Below, in pieces: positions 1 to 9,799 of a stretch of DNA of 64,000 nt. The notes under the pieces were generated by a model. The model had not been told where the DNA came from. It made no database searches and worked only from the letters and a program-made list of their open reading frames with translations. The stretch lies in assembly GCA_002633025.1 (NCBI GenBank), contig NMRB01001905.1:62001-126000 (forward strand), read 5' to 3'. Position numbers and translations under genes: made by a program. The stretch's first letter is position 1. Each line of letters begins with the position of its first letter. This stretch comes from Notospermus geniculatus (Eukaryota; Nemertea; Pilidiophora; Heteronemertea; Lineidae).

Positions 1-770
1 AGTTGAGTCAACAGCTACATGAACTAGGTCAGCACGAGTGTGGTCAAGAACGGGAATTCGAATACGCCCCAAGGGTTTTGGGTGTGACTTTGAGGTATAC
101 CAATGTGTCTTTGTTACAATCTAATGACCTCTGGCCTGCATGGCCTCAATTGTCAGCCCAATAAGGGGAATTTAACTGTATTTTCAGAGTTAAATTCATA
201 AGGATATGCACTAGGGTATGGATTATATTGGCCAAACCTGGCATTTAATAATCTGATGTTTACGCCTCATTTAAGCCACCTCGTCAATCCTTTGTAGTGG
301 AAGGGTCACCGCATCTTGTAATTATCACCGCCAACCATCGGCCGACGTCAATGGGGACCGCGTCATTATCATTCAATTTATCATCAAATCGTAACGCCAC
401 GTGAGAAATCTTGCACCTAAATCCCAAATGGATGAGATATCTCGTCCATGGACTAATTCACAGATAATAAATGATGATAGAAACCCTAGAATTATATGAT
501 TGAGTCAGAGTCTCGTCGAATTCGCAGAGTTCATCAAGTTGACAGGGTCTCCCTTGTCTGTGACGGAGTCTGTTCATCATATGATGTGAATATGTTGGTA
601 AGGCCAAAAAAATAAAGTATTTGTTTCTTGTCCTGCCCGCGTCATTCCCAGGCCCTCCGCATCGAAAATTTTTTTTCTCACCAATTTCAAATTTTCCCAC
701 TTTGCTTACGCAGCGCCTTCTATACAATGCACAGAAATGCTTCATCACTTGAAATCATCTTTATTTTTCA
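1..770. other. No recognisable gene or repeat
   Basis: AT-leaning unique-looking sequence. The longest frame (96 codons, minus strand, 458-748) has no motif I recognise. I see no tandem repeat, long inverted repeat or tRNA-like box. Confidence 0.5.
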
Positions 771-800
771 CTAGCAAAGTACCCGTCAATGACGGGTGAA
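771..800 (-). mobile_element. Helitron-type 3' terminus
   Basis: Read on the minus strand, a 7-bp hairpin (ACCCGTC, loop ATT, GACGGGT; 797 to 781) is followed by six bases, then CTAG (774-771), then a T at 770. Helitrons typically end in a short hairpin, a spacer of about ten bases and CTRR, inserted next to T. The geometry is the same as at 39399-39428 and 58727-58756. The element body would lie to the right of 800, but its 5' end was not found. Confidence 0.6.
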
Positions 801-1039
801 TTTCTATTGATACCTACCAAAAGATTAGTTGCGGAAGGAACTATTTTGCTGTGGACGGGGATTTTCANAACACTTTCTGATGCTGATTGCTTCCTTGTCG
901 TGCTCATGATGTGCATGATGCTGGGTTGTCATGTTGCCAAGGACGTGAAGTAGTTCGAATGATTCGTAATACTACACGGGGCATTGCAAAAATGCGGAGT
1001 TCCCGAGCACTGGCACAGCGCAAGGCATTGTTGCGTTAA

Positions 1040-1311
1040 TGACGTCATCAACATGTCAGCCAAACATATCAGAGTCCGAACGACGTCATAACGTCAGGCA
1101 ATGAACGTCGACTCGGGTCTGTTTCAGAGTGGCATGACGTCAGTCATTCAGTGTGGACCGTTTCGACGGCATTTGACTATGACGACATCATCAGTATCTG
1201 AATGACTGACGTCATACGCGTCGATGACAGCCTGATTCATGACGTATGAGGAAGCCGATTCGAACGACGCCGATTGGCGTTACCATGGGAACTGGGTATC
1301 CCGTGACGTCA
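1040..1311. promoter_or_regulatory. Cluster of TGACGTCA (CRE-type) sites
   Basis: Perfect TGACGTCA palindromes occur at 1040-1047, 1135-1142, 1207-1214 and 1304-1311. The last lies inside a 16-bp perfect palindrome, CCCGTGACGTCACGGG, at 1300-1315. TGACGTCA is the consensus for CREB/ATF-type bZIP factors. The stretch is CpG-rich compared with its flanks. Two of the sites belong to an inverted repeat, so the cluster may come from a transposon rather than a promoter. No adjacent gene was found. Confidence 0.4.
1134..1215. repeat. Inverted repeat, 18-bp perfect arms
   Basis: Arm ATGACGTCAGTCATTCAG at 1134-1151 is exactly inverted at 1198-1215 around a 46-base spacer. Weaker pairing continues outward (ACGTCA and CAGGC-type words on both sides), suggesting an old MITE about 200 bp long. 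Confidence 0.7.
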
Positions 1312-1329
1312 CGGGCGGGGGTTCCCAGC

Positions 1330-2478
1330 ACTCGAAACAGTGACGAAATAGACGAAATAAAACCGATCGAACTTAACAGTTTAAAAAGCAAAACTTTGTA
1401 TTTTAATGGTTCGTGGACACAGTGCAGATGTACATCCTTCATAACAGACCAGAAATTCGCGAGTCCAACGGCAAGAAGGCAATGTTTTAGCGTGACAAAA
1501 ATCGGCCTACTCTTTTATATATGTATCTAGATGAAATCTGCACTTTAAACATGTAGAGAGATAGTTTGCTGGTGGTATTTCCCCCATCCATGAAGAAAAC
1601 GGGAAAAAAATTATTTGAAAATAAAAAAAAAATTCGCATGCCTGCATCAATTTTTGCTGAGTTGCTGGACAAGAAACAGACAATTTTTTTTTGGCCTAAG
1701 GGCTGTGAAATACCAAGGGGATGTTTAGAGAATTGTACTGGGACCATGAAATTGGCATATTTCAATATGCTATTATTGCTGGTAAGTTGATGAAGTGATG
1801 GAAGTGTATTAGCCAATGATGCAATAATTATTTCATTAGAAATTGACATGTCAAATTCGTAGTAGGAGGTCATAATATTAAAGCTTAAAATGGCAGCGTT
1901 ACAACATTGCATGACCATGTCATTCTGCATTATGCAAGACCGTGAGTGTTTTTGTCAAAAAGTGACATATCAAAGGTAATCCCTGACAGATCAAGGCCAG
2001 GTCTTAAACGATGTAATTGGACTGGGCAGTTCTCATTTGCAGCCTTGAGTTGTTCAGTAATGAGGTAATTATTTTTTGTCTGATCAGGTTGTGTCGATTT
2101 TCAAACATTACAAAATCGTAATTAGCCAAATCGGCATAGCTGTCTGTCCTAAAAAGACATGACAAAATCATTACTTTTCTTCTTCTGTTTGTCTGTGTGT
2201 CACCTGCAGGCAGTCATGGAGATGGCAAGTCTTTTAATGACAGAAAATAAAACGTCTGACAACTGTCTATTGTCTGCCGTCACTTAACATGCAGATTCAA
2301 TTGACTTTGCGTGTAATACGTTACGATTTACATGAATTATCTTACACAATTGTCAAACTGCTGCGAATGTGTCTCACTTGGGATATGGCCACTGGCAATG
2401 TTCGTGCAGAGTTGCAGCCCTTCACATCTTATGAGCTGTCATGTTTTCAGTTGAAAAGTTCACAAGATGAATGCACAC
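1330..2478. other. No recognisable feature
   Basis: AT-rich. It holds a 147-codon minus-strand frame (1487-1930) with no domain I recognise and an overlapping plus-strand frame (1566-1790). Both look like chance openings in A/T-rich DNA. Confidence 0.45.
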
Positions 2479-2786
2479 AGTCACAGTTACACTCCTCTTG
2501 CAGTGTTTTGTTTCGCTCCGTACCTACGCTTCACAAACCACTGCTTCGAATGGCCGGTATTCTGCCGATTTACCACCAGACGGCACCACTACTGCTCCCG
2601 CTGCCGCGCTGGAGAAAGTGTTTTAGGATTTTGCTCAGTTGCAGCCTGATGGCGGGCGCTGATTGGTTGGACCGAAGTGGTGCCATCTGGCGGTAAATCG
2701 GCAGAATACCGGCCATTCGAAGCAGTGGTTTGTGAAGCGTAGGTACGGAGCGAAACAAATACTGCGAGAGGAGTGTAAGTCACAGT
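2479..2786. mobile_element. MULE-like MITE with 9-bp target duplication
   Basis: The element is 2488-2777, starting TACACTCC and ending GGAGTGTA. The terminal inverted repeats are about 103 bp each (2488-2590 and 2676-2777) and differ at only a few positions. The flanks carry the same 9-bp direct repeat AGTCACAGT (2479-2487 and 2778-2786). Long inverted repeats plus a 9-bp duplication are the usual signature of Mutator-like elements. The core of about 85 bases has no coding capacity, so the element is non-autonomous. Near-identical arms imply recent activity. Confidence 0.88.
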
Positions 2787-2800
2787 TAGAAAAGTTAAGG

Positions 2801-3003
2801 TGCACACTCACTGAAACCAGATTCTGGTGTGTTTTGCGACGCAGTTCCTCAAGCCAATGCAATTTCAATGAACAATTCACACAGTACTGCCTCCCACACA
2901 ATTTTTGTGTGGACAATTCACTGAAATAGTTTTTGAGCCATTGGCTTGTGGGAACTGCTCCACAAAATGCCCTCAGAATCCAGTTTTGGTGTTAGTGTGT
3001 TTT
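2801..3003. mobile_element. Old MITE
   Basis: The arms at about 2803-2877 and 2905-3002 are inverted copies with clear but diverged similarity. Shared words include CACTGAAA, CAGATTCT/CTGGATTC, GCAGTTCC and AAGCCAATG. The centre is an ACACAATTTTTGTGT palindrome near 2899-2913. It sits directly beside the MULE-like element. Confidence 0.65.
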
Positions 3004-3026
3004 ACAAACCATAATTTGAAGTCATG

Positions 3027-3307
3027 CAGGCACGTATCTAAGGGGGGCGCACAGCCCCTTTTGCCAAGAAGTCTGTAAAATCGACCGTGAAATTCTTGAA
3101 CTTGGTGCTAATTTCAATGTGACTCGCACAGGGTGCCCCCTCTTTTCCCAAATCCAGGGCCCAGTTTCACAAAGAATCTTAAGTCTAAAGTTTGACTTAA
3201 GTCATCATGTGACCAGGTTTCAGCAAATCAGATAGCTTCATTTCAGACTTAAGTTTTTTCTTAGACTTAAGATTCTAGTGTGCAACTGGGCCCTGGATCC
3301 ACCCCTG
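3027..3307. mobile_element. CAGGGG-type MITE with 5-bp duplication, interrupted
   Basis: It starts CAGGCACGTATCTAAGG and ends GGATCCACCCCTG. The flanking direct repeat is TCATG (3022-3026 and 3308-3312). The interior matches the family at 13315, 25706, 41544 and 63472 (TGTAAAATCGACCGTGAAAT, then CCCCCTCTTTTCCCAAATC). A second element at 3157-3293 is inserted near its right end, which explains its extra length (281 bp against about 150-175). Confidence 0.88.
3157..3293. mobile_element. GGGCCCAGTT MITE nested in another MITE
   Basis: The terminal inverted repeats are GGGCCCAGTTTCACAAAG at the left and the complement of GGGCCCAGTTGCACACTAG at the right. Both continue into GAATCTTAAGTCT. The 137-bp interior is rich in ACTTAAG-type palindromes. 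Removing it rejoins AAATCC to TGGATCC, the sequence seen at this place in other copies of the host MITE. Confidence 0.85.
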
Positions 3308-3309
3308 TC

Positions 3310-3720
3310 ATGGGCTCATTGCTATGATCGTTCATTTTGGTGATTTTCAGAAGAAATGACAATGTTGGAAGTAGTGAGGAAATCGAAATGCTACAGGTAA
3401 GTGCATTGTTTGCAACACCATTTGACCAGATAGAAAATAACACCCTGCAGGGGTATTAATTGTGATAGTAAACACCCTGATCCCTTCCCTTTATATCCAA
3501 TCTGGCACCCTCACATTTAGCGGCACCTGTCCACAGCTTTGTGTCAAGTACTTCTGCCTTTTCCATCCATTAACGGATCTATGTGACCCCTTAGGACATT
3601 GCTTTGCTAAAGGAGGCTTGAATGAGGCTCATCTTGAGATGTAACGTATACCAGTAGGTCACCTATTTGGGTAAACTGTAACTCTTCAACATGGTGCTTG
3701 TTATATCAAAATAACTTCAT
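3310..3720. other. No recognisable feature
   Basis: Unique-looking sequence with only short frames and no repeat structure that I can see. Confidence 0.4.
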
Positions 3721-3728
3721 ATTTTTAT

Positions 3729-3777
3729 TGCCCCCCCCCCCCCCGCCACCACCAACCGGCACCACCACCACCACCAA
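3729..3777 (+). repeat. Poly-C and CCA-rich low-complexity tract
   Basis: A run of about 14 C is followed by repeated CACCA triplets. Short proline/threonine-rich frames here are by-products. Confidence 0.85.
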
Positions 3778-3875
3778 AACTTTGGCAACGGGATTGTGTC
3801 ATCATGCTGAATGCATTTGCATATTGCAACCATTTTTTGCTGGTTGGTTCCTTTCTGTTGGGGGTGCTGCTGCTC

Positions 3876-3913
3876 ATCCAATATGGCTGCCACGGCCACC
3901 ATCTTGATTTTCA
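3876..3913 (+). repeat. Fragment related to the 145-bp Helitron-associated unit
   Basis: The words ATCCAATATGG, GCTGCC, GCC and CATCTTGATTT occur in the same order as the end of the 145-bp unit at 57161-58225, where the unit reads ATCCAATATGG, CCGCC, GGCTGCC and GTCTTGATTT. This is probably a degraded relative of that element core. Confidence 0.45.
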
Positions 3914-4363
3914 TTTCTGGTCAACTGAGAGGCAGAGGCATGCTTTACGTTGCCGTTGTTTTAATTGCTGCAAAATAGTAATTCTTTCCAGACTCTGACA
4001 TGTGTGGCCTGAAGACACTTCTCCACACAAATTTTCTTTTGCAAGTTTGCTCTCAGTGAGGTTGGTATAAAGTGCAGGTTCAGGTTAATGGTTAGGGTCA
4101 ATGTTAGTGTCCAATGGTGAAGTCAAATGTGACCCCACTCTGATAAAAGCAGATGCATGTTGCTCTTAGCTTGGCAGCTTGAAACCAAAATGTTTGTCAG
4201 TTTCAATATTGTCTGTCTATTATGAAATCTGAAATAATCTATTTCTTGCATTCTCTCCTGGTGTCATCTTAGTTCATTAAGGTTCACCTTCTGAGCGACA
4301 TGCATTTGTTTTTTGCCAGATCGGCCACAAGTGTATGGGAAGTACTTAATTGCCTGCAGGTCA

Positions 4364-4470
4364 GGGGCCGTATGCATAAAACATCTTAAGTATAAATTTC
4401 CCTCATCTTTTGTTTGGAACAATAGTTTAAGAGAAATTTTACACTTAAGATGTTTTATGCATACGGCCCC
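4364..4470. mobile_element. 107-bp MITE, 28-bp perfect terminal repeats
   Basis: It begins GGGGCCGTATGCATAAAACA and ends with the exact complement; the perfect match runs 28 bp on each side. The flanks show the direct repeat AGGTCA (4358-4363 and 4471-4476), a likely target duplication. The interior is AT-rich and non-coding. Confidence 0.88.
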
Positions 4471-4479
4471 AGGTCAACA

Positions 4480-5020
4480 TGCTACTAATGCATTTTATAC
4501 CAACGCTTGAGTATCAAGAAATGACAATGGAAAATATTTGACAATCAGTTAGTCACCAGTTAATTTTGTAAATTCAATGAAAAAAGTGTGAGTTTTGATG
4601 GTCAGAATTCTGTCATTTAAGTTTAAGGGGATGAAGATTGCGATTGCCTCATCACATCAGCTGTCCTAATAGATGTACTGATATAGCTCAGGGCAGAACA
4701 GCCGCTCAAGTACAACAAAAGCTGAACTCGTATTGTCCCAGGGTCTCCCTTAACACGCCCCATTGTCATCAATGTCCACGAGTGTGCCTCTTTAGAATTG
4801 TCAACGCTAATGACGGAGACAGTCGGTAGTGTAGATTTCTCTGGGACACCGCTGTGACATCATTGATAGTCTGTACGGTATTACTGAACGCTCAATTAAA
4901 GGAGGAGAGGATATAGTTGTGTTTTTACCGTGATAATATTAACCTGGACAAAAACTAATTGTGGGATTCTCATCACGGAGTGACTGAGTTAAGCATCGAT
5001 CGGTTCCTTGAGTGGTAAGT
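4480..5020. other. No recognisable feature
   Basis: Unique-looking AT-leaning sequence. Short frames only, no repeat identified. Confidence 0.4.
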
Positions 5021-5024
5021 GTAT

Positions 5025-5745
5025 TGTTTTTGTTGTTGACTTGGGACAGTTTCTAGGACATATTACAGTTTTTACCAAGCATCAATTGTGATTTGTTGTG
5101 ATGAATTGTTTTTCACTGTGACAAAATATGGACAATTTGGTTGTCTTAAAAAAATGATGGACAGCCTCTGTGCATTTTTGTTGTTGTTGAGTTGGCACAG
5201 TTTCTTGTATGTGCTTGATTTTACCTGACATCAGTTTGTTTTTGGTTGTGACAAAAATTGCACAATTTGGTTGTCTTAATGGACAACCACAGGCCCGGTT
5301 GTACCAGTCATGCTTAAAACTGAGTTTTGAGGTTAACCTCAGCTGAGTACGACATGAAAGTTGAGTACGACCCCTCTTGCACAGGATATTCAATGTTCTT
5401 GAGTTTGACTTTGAGCATGAGAATAGCTGGTGCAACGTAATTTGAGGTTGAGAATGACTTTGAGGTTAGCTTGAGCACAAGGTCGACCTTAAGTATGACT
5501 GGTGCAACCGGGCCTTTGTCTTTGGTGTGGTACTAGCTTTTGACTTATTGATAGGCCTACATTTGTTGACGCGAGGAACACTTCATTGGTGAACTATATA
5601 GATCGAGTTGTTCTTCATTTGAGACTGTTTCTTGACTGCGCTGGTTTCAACCTGACATCAGTTGTTCATTAGATGTGATCAGATTGGCTGCGACAAAATT
5701 TGCACATTTTGTTGGTGTCCTAAACTATGGACAACCTTGGTCTTT
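5025..5745 (+). repeat. Three diverged direct copies of a roughly 150-bp segment
   Basis: Copies lie at about 5025-5160, 5170-5290 and 5610-5745. They share GTTGAGTTGG/GTTGACTTGG, CAGTTTCT, TGTGACAAAA, CACAATTTGG, TTGTCTTAA and GGACAACC. The second copy is cut by the MITE at 5292-5514 and continues after it. The third copy is uninterrupted at the matching place. Confidence 0.7.
5292..5514. mobile_element. GGCCCGGTT MITE, 223 bp
   Basis: The terminal inverted repeats are GGCCCGGTTGTACCAGTC and its complement with one mismatch, both continuing to ATGCTTAA/TTAAGTAT. The interior is rich in TTGAG/CTCAA words. It lies inside the second copy of a local direct repeat. No clear target duplication was seen. 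Confidence 0.85.
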
Positions 5746-5749
5746 GATG

Positions 5750-7480
5750 TAGTGGTCCTTTTGACTGATGGATACAGTTGTTGCTGATAGGATTTAGAAC
5801 CAATTGTACACAAAATTCTATCACAACTTAATTCTTTAGAAAAGAACATTGATGATACAATATCATTCAGAAGTGGATGCTTTGAGTGGATCAACTGCAG
5901 CATCATTTTACAATGGACCTTTTTTGAAATAATAACTGTGTGGTGAATTCCTTTCTCATTTTCAAAAGGAAATAACTTTGAGGATTTGACTCCAGCATTG
6001 CAGTTAAATCGTGTAATTTGATATCTTGTTTGTGCTCTGGATCTGGATAGTCTTTCCACATTATGATATTGAAGCAAACTGAAATTGTTGTTCAATAATT
6101 AGGCCTATTTCAAAATCTATTGATCACGTCTCATTGATGTTTAAATCCAATAAAAACATGATGTCTTTCATTAAACTACAATTTGTTTAATTTTACACCA
6201 AATCGATATTTTGTGCAGTTTGCTTGGCAATCTACTTAAATATGATGTCCTCAAAGTAAACATTTGTGTGTATCGATCTCCAGTCTTAATTGCTTTAAAT
6301 TGTCTTCTTTTGAATTAACCAAACCATGACAGCTGCTGAGTTACTGCGAAGGTGGTTACGTTGCTCGCCGTGTCTACCGTTGTCGTGACTACGATGCTGA
6401 GTTGGTATACTTGCCAGTTGTTTTGTTGCCGTTTTACCTCTATTGCAATTGATCATCATCGGACGAAGTTGCGCAATGCCCTCCATCTGACATCGTTCCA
6501 TAATAGTTGCTGATTGACAGCTACATTGCCCAACGGAAGTGTTAACCCACCTTAACATGTCTGCAGTCTTACTTCTGCTGAAGCCAGTGGCCAGAAGGAA
6601 ACGTCTGGCCTGTCACCAACATTTGGAGCTTTCAACTCATTATAAAATATCTCTGGTGTGAATAACTGCAGATGTCTTCAGTATCTCTGGTTTCTTCCTG
6701 CATTACCCTACATTCCTTGTAACCTGCAGAATCAGGTGTATGGTGTACAGGAACACGACTTATTTGTCCATGAGGTTCTGGTTTTCTTCTGCATTTCATC
6801 GGATGGCCAATTCAGCACTGATATTGATATTCTTGATAAGATATATCTTAATCAATATGGTTAACATAAAACTCTGAAATGAATTTACATAACTTCTTTG
6901 TCATTTTTTTTTCAATATGATTAGAAGAGAATGACTTTGATGTCAAGTTAAACCCTGGGAAACTTCAGTCAATTCAAAGAGAAATTTCTGTAAAGATCAT
7001 GAGAGTGCCCTTGTCTCATTTTTCATCTGCTCCCTTTAAGAACTTGGGGTAAAAACAATTAATGACATGTTTGTGGCAGTGCATTTACAACAAGTCAGGT
7101 ATGAGGGCATATTCAGGGGCAAGCATCGCCCCTTCTTACATTTACTTGAAAACATCCTTCAACATGTCTTTGAAATAGCAAAGATATTTGCAAATAAAAT
7201 CTGACACCGTTATTTTCTACTTGTTCCCTGGCAGACCCTGCTAGTTCCCAGCCCTCCTTTTTGCTCAGGGATCAAATTCATTGTTTTTTATGCAAGCCAG
7301 TAAGCTGATGTCTGTATCAGTAACAACTGCATCCTAGTGAGTTTTCTATGAATCACACTGAATGAGAGCTGTCACCCCATGTTTGAACCACGCGGTTGGC
7401 GCTCTATTGTATCAGCCAGCTGAAAGCATGTATTGGATAATAGTCCATGAAATACTGTAACTTCCTGTCCAAGATGAGGA
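5750..7480. other. No recognisable feature
   Basis: AT-rich. A 138-codon minus-strand frame (5679-6095) has no motif I recognise and overlaps the degenerate direct repeat. Nothing else stood out on either strand. Confidence 0.45.
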
Positions 7481-7962
7481 GGCTAGATAGCATAGTGGTT
7501 GTCACGTTGGCTTTGCAAGCAGCAGGTCCCGGGTTCAAATCCAGATCCATATCGGGATTAATCATCCCTGGCTCTTCTGTCCGTCGCATGATACAGAAGC
7601 CCTGGTGCCTTGTACCTTGTATCTTTGCAAGGGCAAGTAAAAGACCCCATCCAAGTGAGGAACATGAGTAGCTTGAGATGGCCTCTTCCGTACTTTATGT
7701 TGCCTTGTATACCTTGTACCTATGCAAGGGCAAGTAAAAGACCACATCCAAGTGAGGAACATGAGTACCTTCAGATGGCCTCTTCCGTACTTACCAGGAG
7801 TTGAGGGAGTGGTGCATTAACCATGGTGCCTTGTACCTTGTACCTTTGCAAGGGCAAGTAAAAGACGCCACATCCAAGTGAGGAACATGAGTAGGCCTGT
7901 ACGTGTAGCTTCAGATGGCCTCTTCCATACTTACCAGGAGTTGAGGGAGTGGTGCATTAAGA
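7481..7962 (+). mobile_element. tRNA-derived SINE with three tandem body copies
   Basis: The head has an A-box-like TAGCATAGTGG (7488-7498) and a B-box-like GGTTCAAATCC (7532-7542, one change from GGTTCGANTCC). The stretch between them (GGCTTTGCAAGC) looks most like a tRNA-Ala(UGC) anticodon arm. The body, marked by GCAAGGGCAAGTAAAAGAC and GAGGAACATGAGTA, is repeated three times (GGGCAAG at 7631, 7728 and 7852). The last two repeats end GGAGTTGAGGGAGTGGTG instead of the usual hairpin tail. The family recurs at least ten times in the window. Confidence 0.85.
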
Positions 7963-7964
7963 CT

Positions 7965-8840
7965 ACCTCCCCATGCACTTGTACACAAACACAGTCTCCT
8001 TCATATGTGCTTTATGAAATGGAGAATTGTTCCTTCTTTCCAGTAACTACACTTATGGCAATGAAATAGCTGGAGTTTTGAAGAAATTGACAAGAAAACA
8101 CTTCAGAGGTCTTTGAAAATGCCATGGGAATTCATAGCGTTCTCAATATCTTTATATTTGTTCTGGGGATAATGTTGCCAAAGCAGTATAAAATGATAAG
8201 CCGTATCATGTTCATGTCGTAGAGGTCTTTGAACTCATTCATTAGGAAAAGCTTTGATGAATCACTTTTGAACGTTCGTCGACTAAGATTTGCTGTAAAA
8301 GGTCATAAGAATAAATCGACTCCTTCGACGTAAAGTGCGTTTAACCTTGTTAGTCATCACTAGATGGCACTGATGGTAACTGGCAACCTCGCCCCAAAAT
8401 CAGCCTGACATTGGCCTGTTGTGGGGCTGATGTCATTTGCTGGCTTGCAAGTGCTTGGTCCATCTGGAATACCATGTCAGGCCACTGCTTTGCCAGGCCA
8501 GTTGGACCACGCAGGGCCAGTCAGGAAGTCTGAAGTGGTCTTGTGTTGGTCTCTTCCCTTCAGGACTGAATTTTTAACCATTTTGCCTCGACAGACCATT
8601 TTACCAGTTCATGGCATATCCATGGCATTGCGCACTTGTATGGATCTAGCATTGCGTGAATGCTCTACCTGTATCATAATGCTGCAAGTTCCACTAGTAA
8701 ATTTGTCACGAGTAATCCATCAGATGCGAAGGGTTAAAAACGATGCATAGGCCTATAGAAATTCAATGGAAAGAAGGCCTACTGAGTAACAGCTTTCCAG
8801 TGAAGACAAAATTTATGGCAATAAGAGGGTTATCACTATC
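7965..8840. other. No recognisable feature
   Basis: A 109-codon plus-strand frame (8421-8750) contains no domain I recognise. CAGGCCA-type words recur at 8480-8520 without clear periodicity. Confidence 0.4.
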
Positions 8841-8844
8841 CCAA

Positions 8845-8998
8845 ATCTTCAATTTACCTTGAAGTCAAGTCATACTCTTCAAGTTACTTGAAGTTGGACG
8901 TCTTCAAGCTACTTGAAGTTTGACGTCTTCAAGTTACCTTGAAGTTGGATGTCTAACATGAAGTTGGATTTCTTTTAGTTACCTTGAAGTTGGACCTG
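8845..8998 (+). repeat. Roughly 30-bp tandem repeat with an internal palindrome
   Basis: Four to five units carry CTTCAAGTTACTTGAAGTT followed by GGACGT or GGATGT. CAAGTTACTTG is itself nearly palindromic, so each unit can fold. Units diverge toward both ends. Confidence 0.8.
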
Positions 8999-9185
8999 AC
9001 GAAACGAGTCGCCATCCAACATCCAATCCTGCCACTTGATTACATCGAACATCCAGGGAGGAACTTAATCCTCGTCATTGTGTCTGTTTTACCAAAGTCT
9101 GTTGATGTGAAACATGACATTGAAAAATTGAAGAAAAATGGACGGAACGAAGATACTGAAGGGTGAAAAAGATCTGTAAAATGAG

Positions 9186-9458
9186 ATGAGATCAGATCAG
9201 AACAGGACGAGGGCAGTCCTGTTTAGAAATTTGATACCCCACGTTAACGACTTTGCACGAGAATTCAATAGAATGCGATATTTGTTTTTTAAGCGCCGTG
9301 CGTCGCTGCAGCCTGTTTTCTACGACAATAGCCCGCTAGCTCTCGGCGATTATTCGGGTGACATTTCCCGACGTGCTAATCCGAAGTCGTTTTCCGATAT
9401 TCGCCTTTGTTGCCGTGTCGCTACATATGATCTTAATACGAGGAAAACAATTGGCTGA
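9186..9458 (+). other. CpG-rich 90-codon open frame, unknown
   Basis: This short island has many CpG dinucleotides in otherwise CpG-poor flanks. Its plus-strand frame is open for 90 codons, is rich in Arg, Asp and Phe, and contains no simple repeat. It matches no family I recognise, and the window shows no second copy. It could be part of an exon, a promoter-proximal CpG island or a transposon relic. I do not call it a gene. Confidence 0.25.
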
Positions 9459-9799
9459 TCTGGAGGATATTTGATACTGCGATCCCTTTGTCTCATGAGG
9501 TATCATGCAATGTGATTAGAAGGCTCGGGTTCTGATGCAAGTACCCGGTACTCCAGGCTAACCCTTTGACGTTTAATACCATGGCAATTCCAGTTTGTCG
9601 ATATATTTTTGGCTTAAGGGAAATGTATCTTTGATGATTTTTCTTAATGCTAAATGTCACTGGCATGAAAAATGGACAACATATAAGCTTAATGGCTATA
9701 CTTCCTGGGAAGTATGCTGTTGCATTTGGGTGCCAAAGGGCCTATGACTAGACATTTACATTAACCATCTCAGCCAGTTAGGTACTTCTTTAGCACACA

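Noticed and set aside
1487-1930. 147-codon minus-strand frame
   Set aside because: No recognisable domain, AT-driven composition, and an overlapping opposite-strand frame of similar openness.
2289-2696. 135-codon plus-strand frame and several overlapping minus-strand frames
   Set aside because: Most of the sequence is the MULE-like inverted repeat, so mirrored frames arise from the two arms.
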